From Bimastos eiseni (taxonomy: Eukaryota; Annelida; Clitellata; Crassiclitellata; Lumbricidae), in assembly GCA_959347315.1 (NCBI GenBank), contig OY365811.1:42226195-42290194 (forward strand): 64,000 bases of DNA, read 5' to 3'. A program made the translations under genes and the position numbers. Below, in pieces: positions 9,301 to 18,440 of the stretch. The notes under the pieces are model-generated. The model saw only the letters and a program-made list of their open reading frames with translations, was not told where the DNA came from and did not search any database. The stretch's first letter is position 1. Each line of letters opens with the position of its first letter.

Positions 9301-11019
9301 GCATAACAATTCAGAACATGTATATAACCATTCAGAACATCTATAGAACAAATCAGAACATCTACATAATCATTCAGAACATCTACATAACAATTCTCAG
9401 CCGGTTCAGAACATCTACATAACAATTCTTAGCCGGTTTTGGCATCGGGCCACAGAACCATAATTTTGGGTAGCCAAAATCTGATTATATAATATTTTAT
9501 TCTATTAATTTTAATTAAACTAAATAAATAATTAGATAATTGTATGCTTCAAGCAGTCAGTCCCAGCCCGGCAACTAGACATCACCAAAACACAAGAAAT
9601 TTTTATAGACACTCATATCTGTTTCATTTTATCGATAAGCACTTGAAGTATAGGCGATAACAATTTTAGTGGGTGACAAAGAAGAAGTATAAAAATAACC
9701 CGGACATGAAACAAAAAGTTTGGAGGAAACGCTCATAATGAGCAACATAAACAACGTCTAAATGATCTAAATGATCGTGTGCATGAGGATGAAGGAGCAT
9801 AGTAGCTGGAGAAATGTCTGGTTACCATGCGAGCCACTACACACGGTTCCATCTTCCAGGTAGGCCTTGGAAAGCGTCCTGTCAAAGTCTACGATCACCT
9901 ACAATTCAAACCAATCAAGTTAAATAAAATAAACCAAAATATATGAAAAAATAAATATGTATTTGGCTCATATATTGCATCTTTTTTCTCAGGTTTGAAA
10001 AAAATGAGTAATTCCTAACGAAAAACTTGAAGAATCAAGAAGTTAACAAGTTAAAAAGTTATTTGAAATTTATCACTTTGAAAGATCATATTTTAACGGA
10101 TAAAATAATCTTCTTAGATGGGGGCGCAATCAAGAGGTTGGGGTTCAAATCTCCACCAGGATATGAATTTGATTGAAGATTTCTGCCCCATCTGCCAACC
10201 CCATTCAGCTGCAGACATCACTGGCTCATCTACCCACCAACATACTGTTGGTGGGTAGATGAGACAGCGAGGGAGAGTACTGACCATCTTACCTAAAATA
10301 CAGAGGCAAAGAAAATGAAGCCACAAACACTTGATAATAATCGCTGCCTCATGACTTGCTTTACGAACTGCTCTACCATCTCTTTTGAAGTACACTTATT
10401 CATTAAGTTCATTTAGATGTGAAAGATAAAACAACACAAACTTTAGACAAAACCTGCCTATCTTTGCCATCTGTTTATTTAATATTTTACTCTATTAATT
10501 TTAATTAAACTAAATAAGTAATAAGATAATTGTATGCTTCAAGCAGTCAGTCCCTCACCTAGACATCACCAAAACACAAGAAATCTCTGTTACTCTACTT
10601 TGAGTGAACCGGGTTGCAGCTCTCTCCGCTCTACTAAGCAAGCCCTGCTTGTTGTGCCATTTGTCCGTAAAACTACTAAACAAAGTCGTGCTTTCTCAGT
10701 GGTCGGCCCTTCGTTCTGGAACACGCTCTCGTTGGCGTTTCAGTTGTCACAAATGGGTCCACTCAGACTATCTTTATGCTCACTTTCAAACTCTTCTTTT
10801 TAGCTTTCCTGGGGTTGTTAGTGCTCCTGAGTAGTAGCCATGAAAGGCGCTATATAAATCTTTGTAATGAATGAACGACTGAAAAGAGCATTTCACAAAT
10901 TCAATTACCTGCAGCTGTTGGCTGCCATCTGTCGAAAGATTACGAAGAATTTCTTCAACTGCCTCAAAATCTTTTGACAGTACACTTCCCTTACTCCTCA
11001 AATCGGCAAAGTCAGTCAT
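6206..11019 (-). CDS. NT5C3: Cytosolic 5'-nucleotidase III (pyrimidine 5'-nucleotidase, HAD superfamily), complete
   Basis: Cytosolic enzyme that dephosphorylates nucleoside monophosphates, typically pyrimidine NMPs (7-methyl-GMP for the 3B paralog), using Mg2+ and an aspartyl-phosphate intermediate. Seven coding exons read right to left: 11019-10909, 9898-9826, 9298-9166, 8659-8570, 8000-7838, 7261-7061 and 6334-6206. The sum is 900 nt, giving 299 residues plus TAA; every junction phase matches, and human NT5C3 proteins are about the same length. HAD motif I is [11 protein letters not shown] (nucleophile and acid aspartates); the second motif region is [13 protein letters not shown]; the [12 protein letters not shown] motif and HAD motif [14 protein letters not shown] follow. 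The start ATG at 11017-11019 sits directly after a splice acceptor. Symbol given at family level; I cannot separate 3A from 3B. Confidence 0.93.
6335..7060 (-). other. NT5C3 intron 6
   Basis: 726 bp, AT-rich. No exon or recognised repeat is seen. Confidence 0.7.
7061..7261 (-). CDS. NT5C3: NT5C3 exon 6
   Basis: 201 nt, phase 0 at both ends. Encodes [18 protein letters not shown], then the HAD motif IV block [15 protein letters not shown] (the two aspartates bind Mg2+), ending [10 protein letters not shown]. Confidence 0.92.
7262..7837 (-). other. NT5C3 intron 5
   Basis: 576 bp carrying one LINE 3'-tail fragment (7433-7511). Nothing else is recognised. Confidence 0.7.
7433..7511 (+). mobile_element. 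LINE (CR1/L2-like) 3'-tail fragment
   Basis: Reads GGTAGTGCTCCTGAGTAGTA, a short gap, then a TATATAAT stretch and a (TGAA)n tail. This is the same 3' end as the longer copy at 10534-10872, inserted antisense to the nucleotidase. Confidence 0.65.
7838..8000 (-). CDS. NT5C3: NT5C3 exon 5
   Basis: 163 nt, phase 2 in and phase 0 out. Encodes [13 protein letters not shown], then the HAD motif II region [18 protein letters not shown], ending [11 protein letters not shown] before donor GTATGT. Confidence 0.93.
8001..8569 (-). other. NT5C3 intron 4
   Basis: 569 bp of AT-rich sequence; no exon or recognised repeat. Confidence 0.65.
8570..8659 (-). CDS. NT5C3: NT5C3 exon 4
   Basis: 90 nt encoding [18 protein letters not shown] then [11 protein letters not shown]. 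The first base completes the second Trp of the conserved MVxWWT stretch, confirming the junction with exon 3. Confidence 0.9.
8660..9165 (-). other. NT5C3 intron 3
   Basis: 506 bp, AT-rich. No recognised element. Confidence 0.65.
9166..9298 (-). CDS. NT5C3: NT5C3 exon 3
   Basis: 133 nt encoding [20 protein letters not shown] then [20 protein letters not shown] and [13 protein letters not shown] is a family hallmark. Its acceptor (TTATGCAG|ATGTTCTC) is the last unit of a 21-bp tandem array, reported separately. Confidence 0.9.
9299..9436 (-). repeat. 21-bp in-frame tandem array duplicating the exon 3 splice acceptor
   Basis: On the minus strand the units read roughly TTATGTAG-ATGTTCTGAA-NNN, and the last unit forms the true exon 3 acceptor. 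Translated in the exon frame they give seven-residue units ([35 protein letters not shown]) with no stop to 9425. Confidence 0.8.
9437..9825 (-). other. NT5C3 intron 2 (remainder)
   Basis: AT-rich. The block at 9485-9600 (ATTTTATTCTATTAATTTTA to ACATCACCAAAACACAAGAA) recurs at 10477-10580, so it is part of a local duplication or repeat pair. Confidence 0.6.
9826..9898 (-). CDS. NT5C3: NT5C3 exon 2 (HAD motif I)
   Basis: 73 nt encoding [29 protein letters not shown] is the HAD nucleophile motif (DxDxT). Phase 0 in and phase 1 out, ending CAT G|GTAACC. Confidence 0.93.
10110..10300 (+). repeat. SINE-like element with B-box and 17-bp hairpin
   Basis: GGGGTTCAAATCTCCACC at 10139 resembles a tRNA B-box. 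Downstream, CTCATCTACCCACCAAC (10225-10241) is followed after five bases by its perfect complement (10247-10263). Assignment as a tRNA-derived SINE is tentative because no clear A-box is placed. Confidence 0.4.
10534..10872 (+). mobile_element. CR1/L2-like LINE, 3' end with ORF2 C-terminus
   Basis: Carries the typical RT-ORF C-terminus: [13 protein letters not shown], then [15 protein letters not shown], then GPLRLSL, with small frame breaks. The 3' UTR reads GCTCCTGAGTAGTAGCCATG then a GCGCTATATAAATC block and a (TGAA)n tail. Not functional. Confidence 0.75.
10909..11019 (-). CDS. NT5C3: NT5C3 exon 1 of coding sequence
   Basis: 37 codons from [14 protein letters not shown] to DGSQQLQ, ending at donor GTAATT. 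The VEEILRNL stretch matches the family region just before motif I. The sequence TTGTCTGTTTTTTAG lies immediately before the ATG, so an upstream exon is expected. The frame has no other Met nearby. Confidence 0.85.
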
Positions 11020-11620
11020 CTAAAAAACAGACAACATCAGTTTAAGAAACAACTTGGGTAAATTTCTAAATATATGATTACATTCATCGTTTGTACTGTA
11101 ATGTATTTTCGTATTTTTGATTTTTATAGCCCTGATCATAACAAAACCAACACAATGCTGTACTAACCTAAACAACCTTAAAATCAATGTCATGAAGAAA
11201 GTTCCTCAGCAGAGTCTTACCAAGCTATTTTCAAAATGTGGGGACACCAGATTGATGCTAGGCACAGGGCACCATTATATAATTGTGCCATGTGCCTAGC
11301 ATCAATCTGGCGCCCCCACATTTAAAAAAAAGTGCATTTAATGGATTAATAAGTGATTCCTCCTGAAATTTGCGCCCTTTCCACGTTTGCGTCCTGTGCC
11401 ACGGCCTCGCTGCCCCTTGATACAGACCTGTTCCTCGGTCAACATTTACTTAACCGCTTAGTCAGCTTACAGCACCTGGTTGGATAGATGTTGCAATACA
11501 GTGTAATGCTACCAATAATTTATATAGCGCCAGTGCACCGCTAAAAAGAACTTGCGATTCATGATGCAAAGAAATCAATTGGTTATCCGCTCCGATCACG
11601 TGAAAAATATGCTTACTCAC
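11020..11620 (-). other. Probable 5'-UTR intron of NT5C3
   Basis: Bounded by the acceptor at 11020 and a strong donor (GTGAGT, minus strand) at 11615-11620. It contains a long near-perfect palindrome at 11234-11323 and an E-box CACGTG at about 11598. Confidence 0.45.
11234..11323. repeat. Near-perfect palindrome / foldback element
   Basis: Inner arms 11247-11272 and 11285-11310 match at 25 of 26 positions around the self-complementary centre ATTATATAAT. Weaker complementarity (AAATGTGGGG against the matching outer flank) extends it to about 90 bp. It could be a foldback MITE or a hairpin transcript precursor. Confidence 0.7.
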
Positions 11621-11700
11621 CCTGGACGCGCTCGTGTTTACTTCGATGATTGCAAAACCCTTAACATTATTATTATCCTCAAAAGTTGCGAACGATAATT
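11621..11700 (-). promoter_or_regulatory. Probable non-coding first exon / promoter side of NT5C3
   Basis: On the minus strand GCGCGTCCAGG is followed by GTGAGTAAGC, a consensus donor that would join before the ATG exon. The frame upstream is open back to a TAA but has no ATG, so it would be 5' UTR. The 5' end is unknown; coordinates beyond the donor are approximate. Confidence 0.4.
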
Positions 11701-12737
11701 AGCTTGCAATTAGCAGATTAAATCACTGGATTTTTCTATTAGAAATTTCATTTGTCGTTTAACATATTTTAACAATGTTCAGCGTGTGTGTAAGAAGAAG
11801 TTTATTTAACGACGCATCCATGACAAGGATGATATGCAATGTGCAGCGTGGTTAAGGTCCATATTTTGAACTAGCCACGTTTATTTTATGACATAAAAAA
11901 TCGGGCAGCACAACTTATAACGGTTTTGGTTTATAGAACGAAGAAAGCAGGTGGTATTAATTACCGTTTTCCTCTTTACGTCTTACTTGCTTTCAGTTAC
12001 AAACTGCTTTGTTTTTGTAATACTTTAAGTTTTAATCGTCCCCTTCTCTATTATCGGCTTCAGTAGGTCTACTAACTTTTCTAGCATGCTTTCGGGCTAT
12101 GGATATTTTTGGGAGATACAGCTTCATAATCATTTAGGGCCACCACTCTGAATCTAGGCAACGCTCGCGAATAAGATGATGCCCGCGCATAGCTTTCAAG
12201 AACCGTTCACAATCTTAAGATTTTGATTACTAAGATAACTAAATTTCTGCATAATAAGGTGCAGACAAACTTTAAGCGATTTTTTGGTAAAATGTATCAT
12301 CGGTATTCGGTAAAATATGTAGGCCTATGCCTAAGGAAAAATTACTCCAAAATTCTCATTGGGCCTAATGTTTAGAAACGGTAGCAACGTATAGTATTCA
12401 ATTGCACGTAAATTGTCCAGCTTTAGAGTGGCGTTTTAGAAGCTTAGAGATTAGGTTGCGCTTGCAGTATTGAAAGCGCCATCTAGCCTATTTAAATATC
12501 GGAGTCATAATAATTTTATTACTTGACACGATGCTGGGCACGATTATTATTATTAGCCTATGCTAATTTCACAGGATTTAAATATTTCAAAGACAGCTTA
12601 GTACATTCATAATGAGATTTAATCTCGTCAATTCTAACCTAGTCTATTATTATGATGACGTCGAAGGTGGTGAAACCTTACGCTAGCCTGAGGCAGCCGT
12701 AGTAGTAGACCCCACTGAGGCGGTATTGACAAGACAA

Positions 12738-12771
<34 letters not shown>

Positions 12772-12830
12772 CAGTTGCTTCCAAAAAGAACAGAGGACTT
12801 TGGATATTATTATAAACGTCGGTTCAGATA
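11700..12830. other. Intergenic DNA upstream of NT5C3
   Basis: No gene recognised. AT-rich with scattered ATTATTATT runs. A (GA)n microsatellite, once interrupted, lies at 12736-12772. Confidence 0.6.
12736..12772. repeat. (GA)n microsatellite
   Basis: Run of GAGA with a single AAA interruption. Confidence 0.9.
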
Positions 12831-12831
12831 T

Positions 12832-12920
12832 TTGCGGTTTAACGACACCGTGTCACAGCAAAGATGACTAGCGTTGCCCTCCTTCTTTATTCAGTTTTGA
12901 GATTGCCAGTCTCATTGCAA
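12832..12920 (-). repeat. SINE-like family A copy
   Basis: Plus strand reads GCGGTTTAACGACACCGTG, then a GTTGCCCTCCTTCTTTATTC block and GCCAGTCTC. This is the reverse complement of the family A consensus (GTGCCAGTCCCAAGCC, AAAGGAGGAGGGCGACG, TATCACACAGTGTCGTTAAA, CTGCAACTA). Confidence 0.75.
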
Positions 12921-13162
12921 ACAGTGGCTCGTGACCGTACTTTAGGCGTTTAGGACTACTAGAATGAATTAAGCACATATAGCGTGATTTTGATGAACAC
13001 GTAGGTTATTAGGACTTTAGTGCGCCTGTTTTCTTTTAAGTGGCAACACACAACAAAAGAGGTTTGTAGGAAATACTGTTCTGCAATAGAAAAATTTGGT
13101 TATTTGCTGTTTGACAAAGATCGCTAGAAGTCTATAGAACACAATACAAGTTGGTTGGTTAA

Positions 13163-13243
13163 TTGCAGTTTAATGACAACAAAGATCACTTGCAGCGCTC
13201 TCCTTCTTAATCCAAGCTTTGGATTTGCACTGTCAGGGTGCAA
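13163..13243 (-). repeat. SINE-like family A copy, diverged
   Basis: Begins TTGCAGTTTAATGAC on the plus strand and ends near GCACTGTCAGG. The short block after the TTTAA motif is partly deleted. Confidence 0.6.
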
Positions 13244-13278
13244 ACAGTGGCAGATGTTAGAGTTTGATTGTTGGTTAG

Positions 13279-13690
13279 TTGCACTTTAACGGCACTGGGC
13301 AATAACTAAGGCTGTCAACGGGTGTACACCCAGGTACCCGACCGAAACAAACTACCCGGGTAATGAATTCGATTTTGGGGTACCCGAAATTCCGTAAAAA
13401 TTTGCGATTTTACCTGAACATATTCCAGAAATAATTTTTTGGTCATATTGGCCGAGTGCCCGGGCAATGAAATCGATCCTCGGGTGCGCGAAATTCCGTA
13501 AAAATGTGCCATTTTCTACATTTTCTAACAAAATATGCGCGTAGTTGGGTACCCATGTACCCGTCCGCGCGGGTTTACGGATACCCGGGTCGTCATTTCA
13601 ACATTTTTGGCAGCTTTAGTGATAACATGGATCATTAGCATCGCCCTCATACGCTCTCGTGGCTTGGGACTGGCACGCAGTGCAGGAGTT
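13279..13690 (-). repeat. SINE-like family A copy split by a hAT-like MITE
   Basis: The left part ends at GGCAATAAC (13306). The right part resumes with GTGATAACATGGATCATTAG at 13619 and runs to GACTGGCACGCAG. Together they rebuild one family A copy interrupted by 312 bp. Confidence 0.7.
13307..13618. mobile_element. Small non-autonomous hAT-like element (MITE)
   Basis: Termini TAAGGCTGTCAA and TTGGCAGCTTTA are inverted repeats (10 of 12). The flanks GCAATAAC and GTGATAAC form a diverged 8-bp target-site duplication. The interior is rich in GGGTACCC-type blocks; no coding capacity. Confidence 0.65.
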
Positions 13691-14037
13691 GAGTTTGAAT
13701 TTAGCTAAGATCATTTAAACTATATCGTACGTTATTTGCATTTCAAAGGTTTTTCCTCTACGCGATGAATTTTCATTTTCTTTTGCTTAGGTCCCTAAGT
13801 ATTTGCCTTTTCAAGCACCAATAACCGCAGCGGAGTAATATATTCGTTAAAAAAGACATTTATCTTTAAAAAAAACGTTGATGTTCACCTTTCAATAAAT
13901 TTCCACTTGACTTGCAGATGAATTGGGTTTGCCTGCTTTATCCCTGCGTTTGACTGGCACTGACAGAGTGCGAACAGTGGCGGAGTTGAGCCTTCGGAGA
14001 GTCACAGAGCAAAGTTATGTAGTAAGAAGTGTTTGTT

Positions 14038-14125
14038 TAGTTTACCGACACTGTTTGATGATAACGATCATTGGTGTCGCTCTCTTCCTTTATCCCGACT
14101 TAGGACTGGCACTGACAGAGTGCGA
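14038..14125 (-). repeat. SINE-like family A copy
   Basis: TAGTTTACCGACACTGTTTG, then GGTGTCGCTCTCTTCCTTTA, then GACTGGCACTGACAG on the plus strand. A partial neighbour copy (the GACTGGCACTGACAG end only) lies at about 13945-13990. Confidence 0.7.
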
Positions 14126-14280
14126 ACAGTCTTGGAGTTTAAATTTGGTAGAATTTTTGTTTAGGCTACTAAGAGAGCATATTTATGTAAAATTTTATCT
14201 CCACCTAAATCGGGTGTCTAATTCTTGAAAGACGCAAAACATTTATAACGACGGGGAGATCAATTAGTTCATCAATGCGA

Positions 14281-15280
14281 TATGTGGTTTAACCGCTGGG
14301 ACACCAAAGGAAAACTTCAAAAGGTCATTCGGGTTTTTTTTAGAAAAAAACGTCGTTATCAGTTCTCACTTGCATAAAAATCGTTATGGTGAACTCTAAA
14401 CTTCTGAAGCGCCACTCGATATCAGAGTGCAGGGCACCAACTTCTCCACGTGTCGAATCATGGTAGCTGCTCAGTCTGGTGTCGTCCGAGGCAAACATTT
14501 ACAAATCCTCTCCGATTATGTTTTTCTGCATACGGTCGCATAATCCGTGCGTGATCAGAAAACTGCGAACTTTAACCTAGGGGACTTGTAAAAATATCTG
14601 GGTCATTGACCTCATTAACATGATATCTAGGTCGTTGATGATATCTGGGTCATTGACCTAATTAGCCTTAAACCACTTGGAAAATATCGTCTGACTCGGC
14701 AACTCACTGGCCGAGGATTTTTAGCGTCTCTTTGCTTTGCACGAATGTTTCTCCAATCTCTTGCTGCCGACGTCATAGATAGAACTATTAAAGTTCGAAA
14801 CCATTACATAATCTTTGTCCAATGGGGAATTGAGGTACGTCATTATTGGGTCGACAGAATAAGGCGCTATGCGTATAAACAAACGATTGACGTCATCTTC
14901 ATGTGGAAGATCGAGCTATAAATTGAACAGACCTTTGACGTCATCTCTCGCCATGTAAGCTGGAGCTATAAATGCGCATAGACGTCATCTCTAGCCAATG
15001 GAAAGATCGGACTAAACATGGAACAGACCACTGACGTCATCACTCGCAATAGAGGATGGAGCTATAAATACTGCATACGCTTGTCGTCATCTCCAGCCAA
15101 TTGAGAAACGATCCATAGATAGAATCGATGCCTGACATGATTTCTGGCCAATAAGATCGTGCTACGCAAACAAAAACAGTCGATGACTAGGTCACTACAC
15201 GAACAGAATTTCGTCGACGACATCTGGTGACGTCATTCAGTAGAGGGGCGTCGTCAATGACGTCTTAGACACCTTTAAAA
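14281..15280 (-). repeat. Duplicated copy of the receptor tail and 3' flank (with CRE/CCAAT/TATA array)
   Basis: Co-linear with 18590-19600: shared blocks include AATCCGTGCGTGATCAGAAA, ATATCGTCTGACTCGG and GTCACTACACGAAC. Between about 14760 and 15190 it holds about 50-bp units with GACGTCATC, GCCAATGG and AGCTATAAAT in that order. GGGTCATTGACCT, an AGGTCA-type inverted repeat with one-base spacing, occurs at 14600 and 14647. Confidence 0.75.
15195..15266 (-). pseudogene. Pseudogene fragment of the receptor's last exon
   Basis: Minus-strand frame gives KTSLTTPLY-stop-MTSPDVVDEILFV-stop, against the functional tail TTSSTTPLHCVTSPDDVEEN then PFV-stop. The Cys codon has become TGA. Homology ends where the dispersed motif TTAGACACCTTTAA begins (15265). 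Confidence 0.75.
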
Positions 15281-15741
15281 GAATGTCTAACGACTGTATA
15301 GTAATATCCATTTTCACTAGAATCTGCTGGTGAGCGATTGCACGGCAACAATCCCATCTGATTCTATCAAATATTATATAATAGTACTAAAGCTGAAAGA
15401 TATGTAAAATAATGGAGAAATATATGAATCACCGCTAATTATAATTATTTCTGCTTTCATGTCCTGTTTATTCCAGTGTGTGATAGCAATGCCCATCATA
15501 AAGAAACAATGTAAATTTGAATGTTTTTTTTTATAAAACTGTCTTTTCCATTGTACCTAGATTTCGCCTACAAATTGGACACCCAACATGATTACTGGTT
15601 TCGATTCTGTTGTTTGACTTGTTTATACTGCATTGTAATCTAATTATGTCAATACCACTCTCAATTAGCGTCTTTTCTAATTAGATCAATGGCGCCACTT
15701 TCATCGCATAGAGCATCACTCATGTAATAAAATCTGGTTGG

Positions 15742-15850
15742 TTAGTTAGTTGCAGTTTAAATTAACAACACGTATGATAACATGGACCTCTATTGTCGCC
15801 CTCCTCTTTTATTCAGCCTTGCGACTGGCACTGTCAGATTTCGAATAGCG
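15742..15850 (-). repeat. SINE-like family A copy
   Basis: AGTTGCAGTTTAAATTAACA, then TGTCGCCCTCCTCTTTTATT, then GACTGGCACTGTCAG on the plus strand. Confidence 0.7.
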
Positions 15851-15879
15851 CAGGAGTTTGGACGTCTGTTAGAGATGTT

Positions 15880-16340
15880 GGCATTTCATTTTCAATGACT
15901 TAGCATTTTTAGTTATCGGGAACAGCAATCACTTATTGCGATATAAGTTATTAGGCTTATATAGCCTTGATTACTCACAATATAAAGGTGTCTAATAAGA
16001 GGTTATCATTTAATTTGCAAAACTTAATATTCAATATAGATATCACAGTATCCTGATATTGGGGAGTGAATTGAAATACATTTAGCATGGGGTATTTTTA
16101 TATTTTACTTAATCGTAACGAAGTTTATACGTCTAATAGGGAGGTTGGCATAACATTTGCAATGACTTAGTATTTATAGATATTAGCCAAGTGCATATGG
16201 TGTGGTGTCTGCAAATTATATAGCCCAGGTTGCTCATCATATAAAGGCTTTTAATAATAAGTTGGCATTTCCTTTGCAGTGACTTATTATTCAAAGACGT
16301 CGCAGTATCCTACTATTGGGGAATGAATTTGGCAGTTGAT
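15880..16340. repeat. Degenerate tandem repeat, unit about 130 bp
   Basis: GTTGGCATTTC/ATTTGCAATGACTTA-type blocks recur at about 15888, 16005, 16143 and 16264. ATATAGCC plus TATAAAGG blocks recur at 15958 and 16218, and CAGTATCCTNNTATTGGGGA at 16047 and 16306. No gene. Confidence 0.6.
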
Positions 16341-16849
16341 AAATTTATTGCATATAAAGCCGTTGAGGCTTATTGTGAAACTCCAAGGGCTGAGTGCCTT
16401 GGATGACCTCCTTCCGCACACAACTTCCACTCTTTCACCATGCCCAAAATATGAGAAAGCCTCCTCTTGATCAATCCGAGAAAAGACTAGAATTAGAAGC
16501 GGCTGCTTAAATTTACCAACCCCTTAAACTAATCATTATTAGATCTTTGTCATAATCGCTTCGATACTAATAGATCTGGTGCAAGAGCATTAGAGAAACT
16601 GTGAAGAAAGATATAGCAAACTCTCACACCAAACTGAAATTTTCAGGGCAGCTGCAGGAATATTACTGTAGCCATCCTTACAAATTCAGTTTCCTGTGAG
16701 CCATTTTCACCGTACAGCTAATGCTAATTGAAAATGACGTCCAATTTGGACGCCATCTCAGATTTCGGAGAGAACCCATGGTTATTTCTGAATTTTTAAT
16801 TATTACTGTACATATATCGTCGAAGCTATTGTTTAAAAAATCAGCTTCT

Positions 16850-17165
16850 TATTCATTCATTCAGTGCAAAACTTATATAGCGCCCTTCAAGGTTACTACT
16901 CAGGAACGCTCCCGACCCCAGCACGGCTAAAAAGAACTGTTTTAAGGCGAGTATAAATGAGTCTGAGTGGACCCTGGGCGACTACTATGTGTCCCAGAGC
17001 GAGGAGCCAACCAATGAAAAGGAACGATTCTGTTTAATCTGTTTAGTGGTTGTAAGGGCAAATGGGACAATGAGCTTGCCTCGTTCAGTAGAACAGAAAG
17101 AGCGGCGACCCGGTCCACTCAAAGTAAAGTAACAGAGACTTAGCAAGGACCGCCAAACCAAAGAG
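16850..17165 (-). mobile_element. CR1/L2-like LINE 3' end (minus)
   Basis: Starts ATTCATTCATTCAG then TTATATAGCGCCCTTCAAGG and continues as the reverse complement of the copy at 10534-10872, including the AGTCTGAGTGGACC and CCGGTCCACTCAAAGTAAAG segments. Confidence 0.7.
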
Positions 17166-17329
17166 ATGATACGGTACGAGATTCGCTGTTGGAGGGGGAG
17201 CCAGTGGAGACATTTCTACCTTTCAGCTGATGTTCTTCGAACAAATGCATGTAGCTCTGGTATCATGGTCTAAGTCTAGGATTTAGCACGATACCTCTAT
17301 ACCTTAAGACACCCTCTTTTTAAATTCGG

Positions 17330-17480
17330 AGTCATGTACTCAGTCAATCCTCAGTACAAAAAGGAAGCAATATACGAAACACAATCTGAAGAGTCGATTG
17401 GCCAATATAAATTAAAATACATAAATATTATAAAGACGTCAACGGCCATTGTTGTCATATGATGTCGTTAAATCTCTGTG
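17330..17480 (+). repeat. SINE-like family C copy
   Basis: Ends AAAGACGTCAACGGCCATTG then TTGTCATATGATGTCGTTAAA. The upstream part (TTGGCCAATATAAATTAAAA) matches the inverted copy at 49940-50110. Confidence 0.65.
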
Positions 17481-17500
17481 ATCATCAGTACAAAAACTCA

Positions 17501-17585
17501 GGCAGTGCCAGTCCCAAGCCTAGATAAACGAGGAGGGGGACACTAAAGATCTTTGCTATCACACAGTGTTGTCAAACTGCAACTA
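17501..17585 (+). repeat. SINE-like family A copy
   Basis: GGCAGTGCCAGTCCCAAGCC through CACACAGTGTTGTCAAACTG and CAACTA. Near-consensus. Confidence 0.8.
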
Positions 17586-17923
17586 AGCGTCATCTCATTT
17601 CAACAAGTGTCAAAACTGTTAGCACAACAGTGCACAGTAAAAGCTAAAAGAATCACCGATGGTTGAAGCACGCACGAGGGTGGAACCAACCAACAGATTT
17701 CCGTCAAAAGCTGACAGATGGCATGGATGTTTAAATTCTCTGGACCAGGCTGCAACGAAAGAGCAGACCGCCGAGATGAATTCGCAGACACGGGGACGGT
17801 ATGGACGAGCACTCTCTCACTGGTGGAGGAACTACAACTCGTGCGAAGGGTTATATTTGTATACTTTCAATGTATATGATATCCCGACCAATCTGTAATG
17901 AATATATAGACTCTCAAGACACA

Positions 17924-18104
17924 TTTTAAGGTGTCTAATTATAGCCTTGTAATTTACTATGTAGTATTAAATGTTTAATTATATTTACCGCCTGTCAGAT
18001 GCCGTTGACAACAATTTCATTTTAGATAGAGTTCGACGTCAATAGCAGCCGCCAAACGGTGTCGAGCAAAGCGAAAATATTTTGCCATGTTTAGACACCT
18101 TAAT
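17924..18104. repeat. 181-bp element bounded by inverted TTTAAGGTGTCTAA motifs
   Basis: TTTTAAGGTGTCTAA at 17924-17938 and TTAGACACCTTAA at 18091-18104 form terminal inverted repeats. The left 110 bp resembles 50195-50290. Confidence 0.55.
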
Positions 18105-18190
18105 AAAATAGTTATTACACTAAATAAATTCGAAAACTAAACCTTGGGGTAATAATGAAAAATCACTCATAAAATCCGCCTCCGTTCGCG

Positions 18191-18278
18191 CTGTGATGGC
18201 GCCAATCTCAAGCCTAGAGCAAGGAGAAGGGCGACAAACATAGGCTGCGTTATCACGGAGTGTCGTTAAACTACAATC
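18191..18278 (+). repeat. SINE-like family A copy, diverged
   Basis: CTGTGATGGCGCCAATCTCA, AGGAGAAGGGCGACAA, ATCACGGAGTGTCGTTAAA. Confidence 0.65.
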
Positions 18279-18440
18279 GTACAATTGATACTATCGCCGC
18301 TAATCGTACTTTTGTTAGACATAATCAGTAACGCTGATCGTTAAAAGGGTTAAAGAAGCCTTATTTCGTTTTAAAATCCAGAGTAGTGAAGACATTAATG
18401 CCTTAAAGGCAATTAGCATAGCTGTAGAAACTGTCTTTTT

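Larger units (their letters stand above)
9899..10908 (-). other. NT5C3 intron 1 with SINE-like and LINE fragments
   Basis: 1,010 bp holding a tRNA-like B-box sequence with a perfect hairpin (10110-10300) and a LINE 3' end (10534-10872). No coding exon of the gene is missing here, because exon 1 ends in phase 0 and exon 2 begins in phase 0. Confidence 0.7.
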
